Shown here in pieces: positions 1-7,050 of a stretch of DNA of 10,809 nt. The position numbers were made by a program, and so were the translations under genes. Source of the stretch: Paracoccaceae bacterium (lineage in GTDB: Bacteria; Pseudomonadota; Alphaproteobacteria; Rhodobacterales; Rhodobacteraceae). The stretch is from the NCBI GenBank assembly GCA_011525185.1, contig WTIQ01000113.1:1-10809 (forward strand), given 5' to 3'. The notes under the pieces are model-generated. The model did not search any database. It worked only from the letters and a program-made list of their open reading frames with translations, and was not told the origin of the DNA. Position 1 is the stretch's first letter. The number at the start of each line of letters is the position of its first letter.

Positions 1-437
1 ATTTTATCATAGCCCGTGCAGCGGCATAGATTGCCTGCCAGAGCAAAACGGATGTCTTCTTCGTTAGGGTTTGGGTTATCTTGCAAGAGGGCTTTTGCGG
101 CCATTAAAAACCCAGGAGTACAAATCCCGCATTGCAGGGCGGCATGTTCGATGAATTTGCGCTGCAAAGGGTGCAGTTCACTGCCTTGGGCAAGGCCCTC
201 AACGGTTTCTATCTCAGCGCCCTGAGCTTCTGCTCCCAGAACCAGACAGGAGCATACGACCCGCCCATCCATGAGGGTACTGCATGCTCCGCAATCTCCT
301 GTGCCACAGCCCTCTTTTGCCCCCATGAGGCCAAGTTTATCGCGCAAGATATCCAAGAGCGTTTCGTCTGCTTTGCACAGAAATTCAATATCATCCCCGT
401 TTATTGTTGTGGATACTGCTATGGATGATGACATCAT
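1..437 (-). CDS. Molybdenum hydroxylase (xanthine dehydrogenase/CO dehydrogenase family) [2Fe-2S] subunit, 3' end cut by window edge
   Basis: This is the small iron-sulfur subunit of a CoxS/XdhA-type molybdenum hydroxylase, which passes electrons from the molybdopterin site to FAD in the partner subunit. I translated it by hand; 145 codons are visible and the frame is open at base 1. The N-terminal half is a plant-ferredoxin-type domain with ligands C44, C49, C52 and C64 (spacing C-x4-C-x2-C-x11-C). The C-terminal helical domain carries the second cluster, C103, C106, C138 and C140, in the contexts QCGIC and LCRCTGY. All eight cysteines are present. The ATG at 437 overlaps the stop of the FAD-subunit gene in an ATGA; a second ATG at 434 is equally possible. 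Family length is about 150-170 residues, so only the tail is missing. There is no signal peptide, so it is probably cytoplasmic. The substrate cannot be told from this subunit. Confidence 0.93.
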   Translation of the reverse strand, partial: MMSSSIAVSTTINGDDIEFLCKADETLLDILRDKLGLMGAKEGCGTGDCGACSTLMDGRVVCSCLVLGAEAQGAEIETVEGLAQGSELHPLQRKFIEHAALQCGICTPGFLMAAKALLQDNPNPNEEDIRFALAGNLCRCTGYDK

Positions 438-1294
438 TTTTCTCCTGCGCGTTCATAAGCGATAAGAGCCGAGCGTTTGGCGAGCACGCCCGCGACGTGT
501 TTGCGAAAAGCCACAGTCCCGCGTTTGTCATCTATAGGCGAGGCAGCGTTTGCACAGTGCTGTGCCAGGCTCTCTAAAACGGTCTCCTCTAATGCGGTGT
601 CGATGATGAGATCGGCGGCTTCAGTTGCGAGAATAACCTTGGGACCAACGGCACCGAGGCAGACGCGCGCCTCAGACACACGCCCATCTGCGCTGCGGGT
701 GAGTGCGACTGCTACACCCACAACGGCAATGTCCATTTCTGTACGTGGTGTAAAACGGAGATAAGCGTCCGCGCTGTGAGGGGATGGGGCAGGGACATGA
801 AGAGCACGTATGAATTCATCACGCTTTAGGGCTGTTCGCCCGGGAGCAAGGGGGATATGCTCCACGGGGATGGCGCGTTCGCCCTCGGTCCCGACCACGA
901 GTGCCTTTGCCCCTGCTGCGACAAGTGCGGGCACACTATCAGCCGCGGGTGAGGCATTGCACAGATTACCTGAGAGGGTGCAACGGCTTTGGATTTGGTT
1001 AGAGCCGATCAAGTTGGCGGCTTCTACGAGCCCTGGCCATGCTGTTTTCAAACCCTCATGCTCTCCCAAGGCAGCGCAAGGCACAGCCGCACCGATGGTA
1101 AAACCATTCTCGTCTTCGACAATATCCCGCATGCCCTTTATGGATTTGATATCTATGATTAAATCTGCATTAAACTGATCGCTTTGCATTTTCACTAAGA
1201 GATCAGTGCCGCCTGCTAAGATATGGGCCGTGGTGGATGGCTGCGCTAAAAGCGATGCAGCCTCATTGGCTGTATTCGGACGTTCATACCGCAT
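434..1294 (-). CDS. Molybdenum hydroxylase FAD-binding (medium, CoxM-type) subunit
   Basis: This is the 286-residue FAD-binding subunit of a three-part molybdenum hydroxylase of the xanthine dehydrogenase/CO dehydrogenase family. It takes electrons from the [2Fe-2S] subunit encoded next and delivers them to an acceptor. The FAD-binding loop AGGTDLL is at residues 27-33. A TIGAAV segment lies near 66-71, and the second conserved flavin motif, TLSGNLCNASPAADS, near 106-120. The C-terminal part (about 175-280) matches the CO dehydrogenase flavoprotein C-terminal domain. Length is normal for CoxM. The ATG at 1294 is preceded by a good Shine-Dalgarno sequence (GGGGAG, about 10 nt away). The 4-nt overlap with the next gene implies translational coupling. 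The visible order is FAD subunit then [2Fe-2S] subunit, so the large catalytic subunit is expected beyond the left edge. The substrate (a purine, CO, an aldehyde or an N-heterocycle) is unknown. Confidence 0.93.
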   Translation of the reverse strand: MRYERPNTANEAASLLAQPSTTAHILAGGTDLLVKMQSDQFNADLIIDIKSIKGMRDIVEDENGFTIGAAVPCAALGEHEGLKTAWPGLVEAANLIGSNQIQSRCTLSGNLCNASPAADSVPALVAAGAKALVVGTEGERAIPVEHIPLAPGRTALKRDEFIRALHVPAPSPHSADAYLRFTPRTEMDIAVVGVAVALTRSADGRVSEARVCLGAVGPKVILATEAADLIIDTALEETVLESLAQHCANAASPIDDKRGTVAFRKHVAGVLAKRSALIAYERAGEK

Positions 1295-1301
1295 AAAACG
1301 A

Positions 1302-1310
1302 AATCTCCCC
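1302..1310 (-). promoter_or_regulatory. Ribosome binding site of the FAD-subunit gene
   Basis: On the minus strand the bases read GGGGAGATT, ending about 8 nt before the ATG at 1294. It is a strong purine-rich match to the anti-Shine-Dalgarno sequence and supports that start. It lies in the 113-bp gap (1295-1407) after the DMT transporter gene. I found no clear rho-independent terminator or -35/-10 pair in that gap, so it is open whether the hydroxylase genes have their own promoter or are read through from the betaine operon. Confidence 0.6.
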
Positions 1311-1407
1311 GTTTTTTTGTTGGCTTAACTTTGAGCATGGACCAAAAGAATTTCGGTTTTCAAGTCTTACTCGCAGAAAACTACTCATTTTGCTAACTAT
1401 GATCCGA

Positions 1408-2322
1408 TCATGCCCTTGCGTCGGGCCTTGGGGTCGTGCTTGTGCTCGACAGTTCTGAGAGGGCGGCCGCGACAATGCAAAAGGCTCCAATCATCTCTCG
1501 CCATCCAAAGGGTTCGCCTGAGAAAAGAGCGGCTGAAATCAGGCCAACGACAACTTCGCTCATGAGCAAAAGCCCAACGCGGGCAGGGGTCAAATAGGTG
1601 GTCGGCCAAACGGTCAGCCATGTCATTGGAATGGTAAAAAGGCCAAGCAGCGGGGCAGACCCAAGTAAAGCAATCCCCCAAGTGGCATCCGCCTGCGTAA
1701 AGATGGCATCGCTCATCAACAGAGCGGCGAAAAAGGTGACAGCAAAGGCGCCTCCTAAAAAAGCCATTATTTGTGATGTGACACCAGTTTGTCCCGCTTT
1801 ATAGAGACCAAGTGTCCCGAAGGCCCACGTGATCCCCGACAGGAGGGCAAGGGTATCGCCAAGGTTTTTGGGCCAAGGGAGGGAGAGCCCATCGCCCAAA
1901 ACGACACACAGTCCAAGCACGCCAAGTGCTAGAGCGATCACTCTATTCAAACCCAATCTTTCGCCTAAAAAGATCAGGCCTAGAAGCGTGCCCCAAATGG
2001 GGGTGAGATAAAACAACAAGATGCTGCGAACGACATCTGTGTGAAACAGGCTCACCGTATAGAGGCCAAAGGCTGCCCCCGTGAACGCGCCCCCAATTAG
2101 CAGGCGTCGCCACTCCAAGGCAATGGTTTTGCGATCGCGCCAACAGAGCGGCGCCAAGAGAATGAGAGATGCCGCAAAGAGCACAATGCCCGCCCAAGTC
2201 GCAGACAGCCCCTGTGCGCCTAACCACCTGATGGGCACCCAGTATATACCCCACATCGCGCCGCCCATCAAAAGGGCTGCGCTTGCATTTTGCGGGGTCA
2301 TGTAGCGTGCGGTGTTGAGCAT
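1408..2322 (-). CDS. DMT-superfamily (EamA) transporter
   Basis: This is a 304-residue drug/metabolite transporter superfamily protein, an inner-membrane carrier with about ten membrane helices made of two EamA repeats. Repeat one spans about residues 13-140 and has the typical stretch LLFYLTPIWGTLLGLIFLGE near 105-125. Repeat two spans about 155-292 and ends in the matching segment from LTPARVGLLLMSE through the GEPF turn. The ATG at 2322 lies only 2 nt after the stop of the permease gene, which favours it over the internal Met8 (2301). No strong Shine-Dalgarno sequence is visible, so translation is probably coupled to the permease. Its place as last gene of a betaine-type ABC operon suggests export or exchange of a related metabolite, but EamA proteins cannot be assigned a substrate from sequence. 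The hydrophilic C-terminus contains a short Ser/Thr-rich tail. Confidence 0.88.
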   Translation of the reverse strand: MLNTARYMTPQNASAALLMGGAMWGIYWVPIRWLGAQGLSATWAGIVLFAASLILLAPLCWRDRKTIALEWRRLLIGGAFTGAAFGLYTVSLFHTDVVRSILLFYLTPIWGTLLGLIFLGERLGLNRVIALALGVLGLCVVLGDGLSLPWPKNLGDTLALLSGITWAFGTLGLYKAGQTGVTSQIMAFLGGAFAVTFFAALLMSDAIFTQADATWGIALLGSAPLLGLFTIPMTWLTVWPTTYLTPARVGLLLMSEVVVGLISAALFSGEPFGWREMIGAFCIVAAALSELSSTSTTPRPDARA

Positions 2323-2324
2323 TT

Positions 2325-4376
2325 TTAAAGCCCAAGGGCCTTTTTGCGCTCCTGCGCAAAGCCCTGAACAATCCGGTCAGCGATCAAGGCAAGGATGGCC
2401 ATGGCCGCTCCCGCGGAGACGCCAAGGCCGACATCTGCCTTGCCAAGCGCTAGGTAAATGCTTTGCCCCAGTCCCGTCGTGCCAATGAGGGCCGCAATCA
2501 CCAGCATTGCAAAGGCATAAAGGATTGTTTGATTAAGCCCCAAGAGCAAGGTCGGCACAGCATAAGGTATGCGTAGGTCTCTCATAATTTGCCAGTCAGA
2601 TGCACCCGACATGACCGCCGCCTCCAGCAATTCAGGAGGCGTGTTACTCAGCCCGTGCTGGGTATAGCGGATCATCGGAACAATGGCATAGGCGCAAATG
2701 GCGATAAAGGCCGAGAATTCTCCGATCTGAAAGAACATCAAGACGGGGATTAGAAACACAAAGAGGGGAATTGTTTGCAACATATCGCACAGCGGGCGCA
2801 CAATCTTCCATGCCATGGGGGACACAACGCACAAGAGGCCAATCGCGCTGCCCAAGACGGCACAGGTGAAGACGGAAATGCCAGATAAATAAAGCGATAA
2901 GAGTGCGCGTTCCCAAAGACCTGCGATCAAGATGCTCAGTAAAAGCGCCACAATCAGAAGCGCAAGCGCACGTCCTCCCGCGCTCCAACCAAGCCCTGCA
3001 CTCAGGCTCAGAACAAAAATCCAAGGCAGTTCAGAGATCCCTGTCTCAAGGACAATAGAAACGATAATCAACAGTGCTGCAGCCTTGAACGCGCCGCGAG
3101 AAACCAAACCTAGGGCAAGCACAAGCGCTATTGCAAAAAACCACACGCTATGCGCCGTGGTCCATTGAAACCCCCAAGTGAAGACCAAGACCGCCCCATC
3201 CAATCCGATCCGAAGCGGTAGCATCGCGTAAAAAACAATACTGTTTTTGACCGCATCTAGGCTAGCTCCGTTTTCAGCCGTGAATACGCCTAGCCGCGCG
3301 TCGACGGCTGCTGCGACAGGTTCAAAAAGGTGTAAGTCTTCGGGATTGGATAGGGGGCCAAGACCGATGAGAGACACCAATATTCCCGCTGCCGCTATAA
3401 AGAACGCAATGCGCCAATTATGTTCATTGCGCTCTTGGCTCAGGGCTGCGCTGATCCGATCAATGAGAATGGCAAAGACAACAATGACAAGGCCCGCCAA
3501 AAGACTTTGGCCAAATTGTGCCTTGCGCATCGTCAAGAGAACTTCCCACCCAATATCGTCAAAGCCGCCAATAACAGCGGCGATAATCACCATCGAAAGC
3601 GAGGCCATCAGGCATTGGTTTACACCGACCATAATTTGGCTCTTAGCGGCGGGGAGCTCCACGAAAAAAAGCCGTTGAAAAGCGGTTGCGCCGCTCATGA
3701 TGGCGGCGTCTTTGATCTCTGGATCGACCCGTTCAAGGCCTAAAATAACATTGCGTGCCATCGGTGGGGTTGCATAGATCGCTGATGCGATTAGGCCGAC
3801 CACGGGGCCAAATCCAAAGAGCAACAAAAGAGGTGTCAGATAGGCAAATGTTGGGATTGTTTGCATAATGTCTAGCACGGCCTGTAGTGCAGATTTGATC
3901 GGCTGCACTTTGTGCGCGAGAATGCCAAACGCAAGGCCCAAGAGCAGGGCGAGGGGCACAGAAACGCTCACCAAGGCAAGCGTATTCATACCCTTTATCC
4001 AATATCCAGATCCTAGCACAAAACCTAGGCCAACCAGCGACAACAGAGCCAACCGCCAGCCGCCAACATACCACGCTAGAGCCGTTACGATCCCAAGTGT
4101 AAGAGACCAAGGGGCAGAGACAAAGAGCATGTTGGTCCAACGCATAGGATAACTCATAAGCCCCGAAAATGCACGTGCGAGTGGTTTTACCGTTTCCAAT
4201 CCAGCGCCCAAAGCATCTCCAACCCAAGAGGTCAGGGGCAATTGGAAAGAGTCAGGCCAGTTCACAAGCCACGGCGCGGATGTCTCCAGTAAAAGCACCA
4301 AAAGCCCAAGCCCAGCAATACTCCAGAGGATGGTCAGTTTGAAATCTGTTTTGAGCTCTTGAAACAGTCTGCCCAT
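2325..4376 (-). CDS. proW: Osmoprotectant (glycine betaine/proline-type) ABC transporter permease, tandem fusion of two permease domains
   Basis: This inner-membrane permease is 683 residues long, about twice the length of a single ProW-type permease domain. It contains two complete BPD_transp_1 domains. Each has the motif QTIP (172-175 and 534-537) and an EAA loop, the contact point for the ATPase: residues 220-242 (AA at 224-225, G229, LP 241-242) and 582-604 (EAA 585-587, G591, IP 603-604). Each half ends with a similar DR plus QER segment (about 306-315 and 667-676). Between them, about 320-495, lie extra membrane helices and a soluble stretch near 345-378. One polypeptide could therefore form the whole transmembrane pore that is normally a dimer. 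The ATG at 4376 is 2 nt after the ATPase stop, and the DMT gene starts 2 nt after its own stop. The exact substrate (glycine betaine, proline betaine, choline, carnitine) is not fixed by sequence. Confidence 0.93.
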   Translation of the reverse strand: MGRLFQELKTDFKLTILWSIAGLGLLVLLLETSAPWLVNWPDSFQLPLTSWVGDALGAGLETVKPLARAFSGLMSYPMRWTNMLFVSAPWSLTLGIVTALAWYVGGWRLALLSLVGLGFVLGSGYWIKGMNTLALVSVSVPLALLLGLAFGILAHKVQPIKSALQAVLDIMQTIPTFAYLTPLLLLFGFGPVVGLIASAIYATPPMARNVILGLERVDPEIKDAAIMSGATAFQRLFFVELPAAKSQIMVGVNQCLMASLSMVIIAAVIGGFDDIGWEVLLTMRKAQFGQSLLAGLVIVVFAILIDRISAALSQERNEHNWRIAFFIAAAGILVSLIGLGPLSNPEDLHLFEPVAAAVDARLGVFTAENGASLDAVKNSIVFYAMLPLRIGLDGAVLVFTWGFQWTTAHSVWFFAIALVLALGLVSRGAFKAAALLIIVSIVLETGISELPWIFVLSLSAGLGWSAGGRALALLIVALLLSILIAGLWERALLSLYLSGISVFTCAVLGSAIGLLCVVSPMAWKIVRPLCDMLQTIPLFVFLIPVLMFFQIGEFSAFIAICAYAIVPMIRYTQHGLSNTPPELLEAAVMSGASDWQIMRDLRIPYAVPTLLLGLNQTILYAFAMLVIAALIGTTGLGQSIYLALGKADVGLGVSAGAAMAILALIADRIVQGFAQERKKALGL

Positions 4377-4378
4377 CG

Positions 4379-5428
4379 TTATGAGGCGTCTCTCAAAGCA
4401 GCATCGGCAAGGTCCTTGGGTGAGACAGTTCCGATGAGCTGTCCCGTGTCATCCTCAACTGCGAGCGGTGCGAGATGTGCGGAGCTCATCGCGAGCGCTG
4501 CATCAATACTCATTGTGCTCTGTACTCTTGGTGCGCTTTCGAGGTCACCTTGGACCCCCTTCTGCATGACACTTGCAACAGTGGCATGTCGGCCCGTTGC
4601 AACATCCTTAGAGAATTCTCGGACATAGGCATTTACGGGAGAGAGAACGATCTCGGCTGGCGTGCCGATTTGTACGATCTCACCATCCCGCATAATGGCG
4701 ATGCGGTCTGCGAGCTTTAGAGCTTCGGTAATATCATGGGTGATAAAGATAATGGTCTTATTAAATTTACGGCGTACTTCTAGAAACTCGTCTTGGAGTT
4801 GGCGCCTAATAAGCGGATCAAGAGCAGAAAAGGGTTCATCCAAAAACCACACCGAACAATCCCCTGCGAGCGAGCGGGCTATTCCCACTCTTTGCCTTTG
4901 TCCGCCCGAAAGTTCGCGGGGAAAGGCGTGCTTGCGTCCCTCCAACCCTACCATGTGGATTATCGGAAGAACGTGTTTGTGCCGCTCGCGTTTTGAGAGG
5001 CCCGAAACTTTCAGCGGAAAAGCCACGTTATCAATCACGCTCATGTGTGGAAACAATCCAAAATGCTGAAAGACCATTCCCAAAGTGCTGCGGCGCAGTT
5101 CAGTCATCCGCTTTTTACTGGCCGCCAGAATATCTTCGCCTTCAATAGAAATTTGTCCAGAAGTGACCTCTACAAGCCTTGATAGGCATCTGATTAAAGT
5201 GGATTTTCCTGATCCTGAAAGGCCCATGATGACGAAAAGCTCACCTTGCTTAACGTCAAAACTCACATTGCGTACCGCTGGGATCAGATTGTGCGAAAGA
5301 AGGCTCTGGGACACATCATTTGGATCATTGGAGCGTGATAAAGCGTCTGCTAATCGTTGCTCGGCTTTCTCACCAAAAACCTGCCACAAATTGCGGCAGG
5401 TTATTGTATTTTGTGCGCTTGTGGTCAT
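4379..5428 (-). CDS. proV: Osmoprotectant (glycine betaine/proline-type) ABC transporter ATP-binding protein
   Basis: This 349-residue ABC ATPase powers uptake by the neighbouring permease. With the start at 5428, Walker A is GLSGSGKST at 69-77, the Q-loop is Q121, the signature LSGGQRQR is at 173-180, Walker B is VWFLDEP at 193-199, the D-loop follows at SALD, and the switch histidine is H231. The insertion of about 30 residues before the first core strand (about 20-50) is typical of the ProV/OpuAA subfamily. The C-terminal region (about 283-347) looks like a single short CBS-type module rather than the usual pair, so ionic-strength gating may be altered. The frame is open upstream to 5527, but those codons overlap the binding-protein gene; the ATG at 5428 lies 10 nt past that gene's stop and begins with the expected N-terminus, so I chose it. 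The Shine-Dalgarno sequence is weak. Confidence 0.92.
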   Translation of the reverse strand: MTTSAQNTITCRNLWQVFGEKAEQRLADALSRSNDPNDVSQSLLSHNLIPAVRNVSFDVKQGELFVIMGLSGSGKSTLIRCLSRLVEVTSGQISIEGEDILAASKKRMTELRRSTLGMVFQHFGLFPHMSVIDNVAFPLKVSGLSKRERHKHVLPIIHMVGLEGRKHAFPRELSGGQRQRVGIARSLAGDCSVWFLDEPFSALDPLIRRQLQDEFLEVRRKFNKTIIFITHDITEALKLADRIAIMRDGEIVQIGTPAEIVLSPVNAYVREFSKDVATGRHATVASVMQKGVQGDLESAPRVQSTMSIDAALAMSSAHLAPLAVEDDTGQLIGTVSPKDLADAALRDAS

Positions 5429-5438
5429 CAGCCGCGGA

Positions 5439-6389
5439 TTATTTCGTGGCTGCATCCACCACTGGTTTCCACGTGGCTTCGTTTTCGGCCATCCAAGCGG
5501 CAACAACATCTTCAATATTGCCTCCATCCACGTCTATCGCGCCCATCATTGGCTGCTGGGCATCTACGCTCAAGGTGTAATTGCTCAAGATTTCAAACGC
5601 GGCTGGCCATTTTTCTTCCATGCCCGCCCAGCCTGCTTTGAAGATGCGCGTTGCAGAAAAATCGCAGTCATGGGTCGCATTCGGATTTGATCCCCAAGAC
5701 GCATCATTGAAGCAATCATCATTGCCGATCGGCAAATCAACGAATTTCACATCATAAGCTGACATGGCCCAATGCGGTTGCCAAAACACGATTAAAAGCG
5801 GGGATTTCTTTTCAGTCGATGCGCGAAGCTCCGTGATCAGCGCTCCCTCTGAACCAGCAGGGACAGCTTTGAATGGGAGGTCAAAGCCAGTCATTCGGTC
5901 TGCACCTGGCGTGCCCCAATCCGCGGGATAATCGACCAAACGCCCTTGTGGGATCGTCTCGGCCGTCGCAAAGGTCATAGCGCAGTCACGCAGCGCTTCC
6001 CAAGCAGGCAAGCCAGGACAAAGGTCTGCAACATGTGCAGGATAAGCTAGTCCTTCTTTTGCGTCTAATTCCAAATTACCCAGCTCGACAACGCCGCCAT
6101 CCGCAACTTTCTTGGCGTAGTCTTCTGAGACGTTAGAAGACCAAATCTCCATGGCCCCATGCAATTCACCATCGGCCATGGCTTGATACATATTCATGTA
6201 TCCGGCGGTCACATATTCGACTTTATAACCTGCCGCTTCTAGCATATCGCCTGCCACATGGGTTGAGACATGCTGGCCTGTCCATTCATTTATGGCTAGT
6301 TTTATAGGATCGTTGACATCACCCAGCTCTGCGCCGTAGCTGGCTCCAGCCATTAATCCGATACACAATGTTGTTGTGAGTGTTTTCAA
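5439..6389 (-). CDS. proX: Periplasmic substrate-binding protein of osmoprotectant ABC transporter (OpuAC/ProX-like)
   Basis: This is a 316-residue binding protein of the OpuAC family that captures a quaternary ammonium compound in the periplasm and passes it to the ABC permease. Residues 1-20 form a signal peptide: Lys2, a hydrophobic core, and a cleavage region near ASYGA. Conserved aromatic residues of the type that form the cation-pi cage are seen at W36 (NEWTG), W83 (EIWSSN), and W203 and W207 (FWQPHWAM). Several cysteines in the mature part (C124, C136, C226, C242) may form disulfides. The start is TTG at 6389: the frame has an in-frame TAG 39 nt upstream with no ATG or GTG in between, and a strong Shine-Dalgarno sequence lies 7 nt before the TTG. 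It is the first gene of the operon. Glycine betaine is the most likely ligand family, but choline, carnitine or proline betaine are possible. Confidence 0.93.
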   Translation of the reverse strand: MKTLTTTLCIGLMAGASYGAELGDVNDPIKLAINEWTGQHVSTHVAGDMLEAAGYKVEYVTAGYMNMYQAMADGELHGAMEIWSSNVSEDYAKKVADGGVVELGNLELDAKEGLAYPAHVADLCPGLPAWEALRDCAMTFATAETIPQGRLVDYPADWGTPGADRMTGFDLPFKAVPAGSEGALITELRASTEKKSPLLIVFWQPHWAMSAYDVKFVDLPIGNDDCFNDASWGSNPNATHDCDFSATRIFKAGWAGMEEKWPAAFEILSNYTLSVDAQQPMMGAIDVDGGNIEDVVAAWMAENEATWKPVVDAATK

Positions 6390-6396
6390 GTTCTCT

Positions 6397-6401
6397 CTCC
6401 C
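6397..6401 (-). promoter_or_regulatory. Ribosome binding site that fixes the TTG start of proX
   Basis: On the minus strand the bases read GGGAG (within GGGAGAGAGAAC), with a 7-nt spacer to the TTG at 6389. An in-frame TAG further upstream leaves no ATG or GTG alternative, so this site decides the unusual start codon. Confidence 0.75.
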
Positions 6402-6407
6402 GATGTT

Positions 6408-6422
6408 AGCTTTGGGAAAGCT
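6408..6422. repeat. Inverted repeat just upstream of proX (operator or leader hairpin candidate)
   Basis: A 6-bp perfect inverted repeat, AGCTTT and AAAGCT, is separated by 3 nt. It sits 6 nt upstream of the proX Shine-Dalgarno sequence. A direct hexamer repeat TTAGCT (6406-6411 and 6422-6427) overlaps it. As DNA it could be a repressor half-site pair; as RNA it would be a small hairpin near the ribosome binding site. No known regulator motif was recognised. Confidence 0.4.
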
Positions 6423-6659
6423 TAGCTATTTCTGCACAAAGTGAAAGAGGAAAAGAGGATGTGCCCTTTTACACGAAGGTTCGCGTGAGCGGTTCATGTT
6501 GGGAGTATGCTGCATCGCAAGCTGGATGTGTATCTCTGCCAGTATCCAACTTTGCCCCTAGACAGTTCACAGCGGCCATTATTTATTTTTATTTGATTAA
6601 AAAAATGCGACAATGCTCGAGCGCAAAGATCCGTCCCAATATTCAAGCGTAAGCCGTGA

Positions 6660-6738
6660 AAAAAACCAGCTCATGTCATGATTGAATTGACCATTAGTCT
6701 GACGTCGTGACCGCGTTTTTCCAAAAAACCAGCGCATG
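6660..6738. repeat. Pair of 16-nt direct repeats
   Basis: The sequence AAAAAACCAGC followed by one variable base and CATG occurs at 6660-6675 and again at 6723-6738, differing only at the variable base (T or G). The starts are 63 bp apart, close to six helical turns, so both copies would face the same side of the DNA. The role is unknown; paired binding sites for a regulator are one possibility. Confidence 0.5.
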
Positions 6739-6790
6739 ATGGGTACGTAATTTCTTTGGGAGTGGCATCATAGGTGACTGATCTGCCCTG

Positions 6791-6819
6791 TTGTCACGCT
6801 GCTGTCGGCTGATTTTAAA
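6791..6819 (+). promoter_or_regulatory. Candidate sigma-70-type promoter for the tat operon
   Basis: TTGTCA (6791-6796) and TTTAAA (6814-6819) are separated by 17 nt. The -35 element matches the consensus at five of six positions; the -10 match is only moderate. It would give a leader of about 230 nt before tatA. This was found by eye, and other AT-rich positions nearer tatA cannot be excluded. Confidence 0.25.
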
Positions 6820-6861
6820 AAATGGGCGAATTGGGTCTCAAAAAGATGCCAGAGAATCATG

Positions 6862-6877
6862 TGTTTCACGTCAAACC
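6862..6877. promoter_or_regulatory. Degenerate parS-like palindrome (possible ParB/Spo0J-family binding site)
   Basis: The 16-mer TGTTTCACGTCAAACC matches the chromosomal parS consensus TGTTTCACGTGAAACA at 14 positions. The left half is perfect; the differences are position 11 (C for G, breaking the central CACGTG) and position 16. It lies in non-coding DNA about 180 bp upstream of tatA. The resemblance is seen directly; binding is inference, and the core mismatch would be expected to weaken it. Confidence 0.3.
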
Positions 6878-7042
6878 GAGGAAATTTGGTTCTAAGCCGC
6901 AATAAAAAAGGGTACTTGGGTGCGATAAAATGGGTGAATCGAAAAAAAACCTTCTGTTATTTCAATTCGTACTTTAATCGGGGCCGCGAAACCAATAGAT
7001 AGCAACAAAGGGCGGACGCGTTTTCGCCCAATATTGGAATTT

Positions 7043-7050
7043 GGGAGAGG
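7043..7050 (+). promoter_or_regulatory. Ribosome binding site of tatA
   Basis: GGGAGAGG lies 4 nt before the ATG at 7055. The frame is open further upstream to an ATG at 7034, but that start would place the ribosome binding site inside the gene and add residues not found in TatA proteins. The site therefore fixes 7055 as the start. Confidence 0.75.

Noticed and set aside
408..416. DnaA-box-like TGTGGATAC
   Set aside because: A single 8/9 match inside a well-supported coding region, with no cluster; another near-match at about 4954 is also coding.
5085..5690. Plus-strand frame of 201 codons
   Set aside because: It lies opposite the ATPase and binding-protein genes, whose motifs are complete; the composition is that of a shadow frame.
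6461..6652. Plus-strand frame of 63 codons in the divergent intergenic region
   Set aside because: No ribosome binding site, no domain, and unusual composition; it overlaps the likely promoter region of proX.
6846..6905. 19-codon frame spanning the parS-like palindrome
   Set aside because: The FHVKP peptide simply reflects translation through the TTTCACGTCAAACC palindrome; no ribosome binding site is present.
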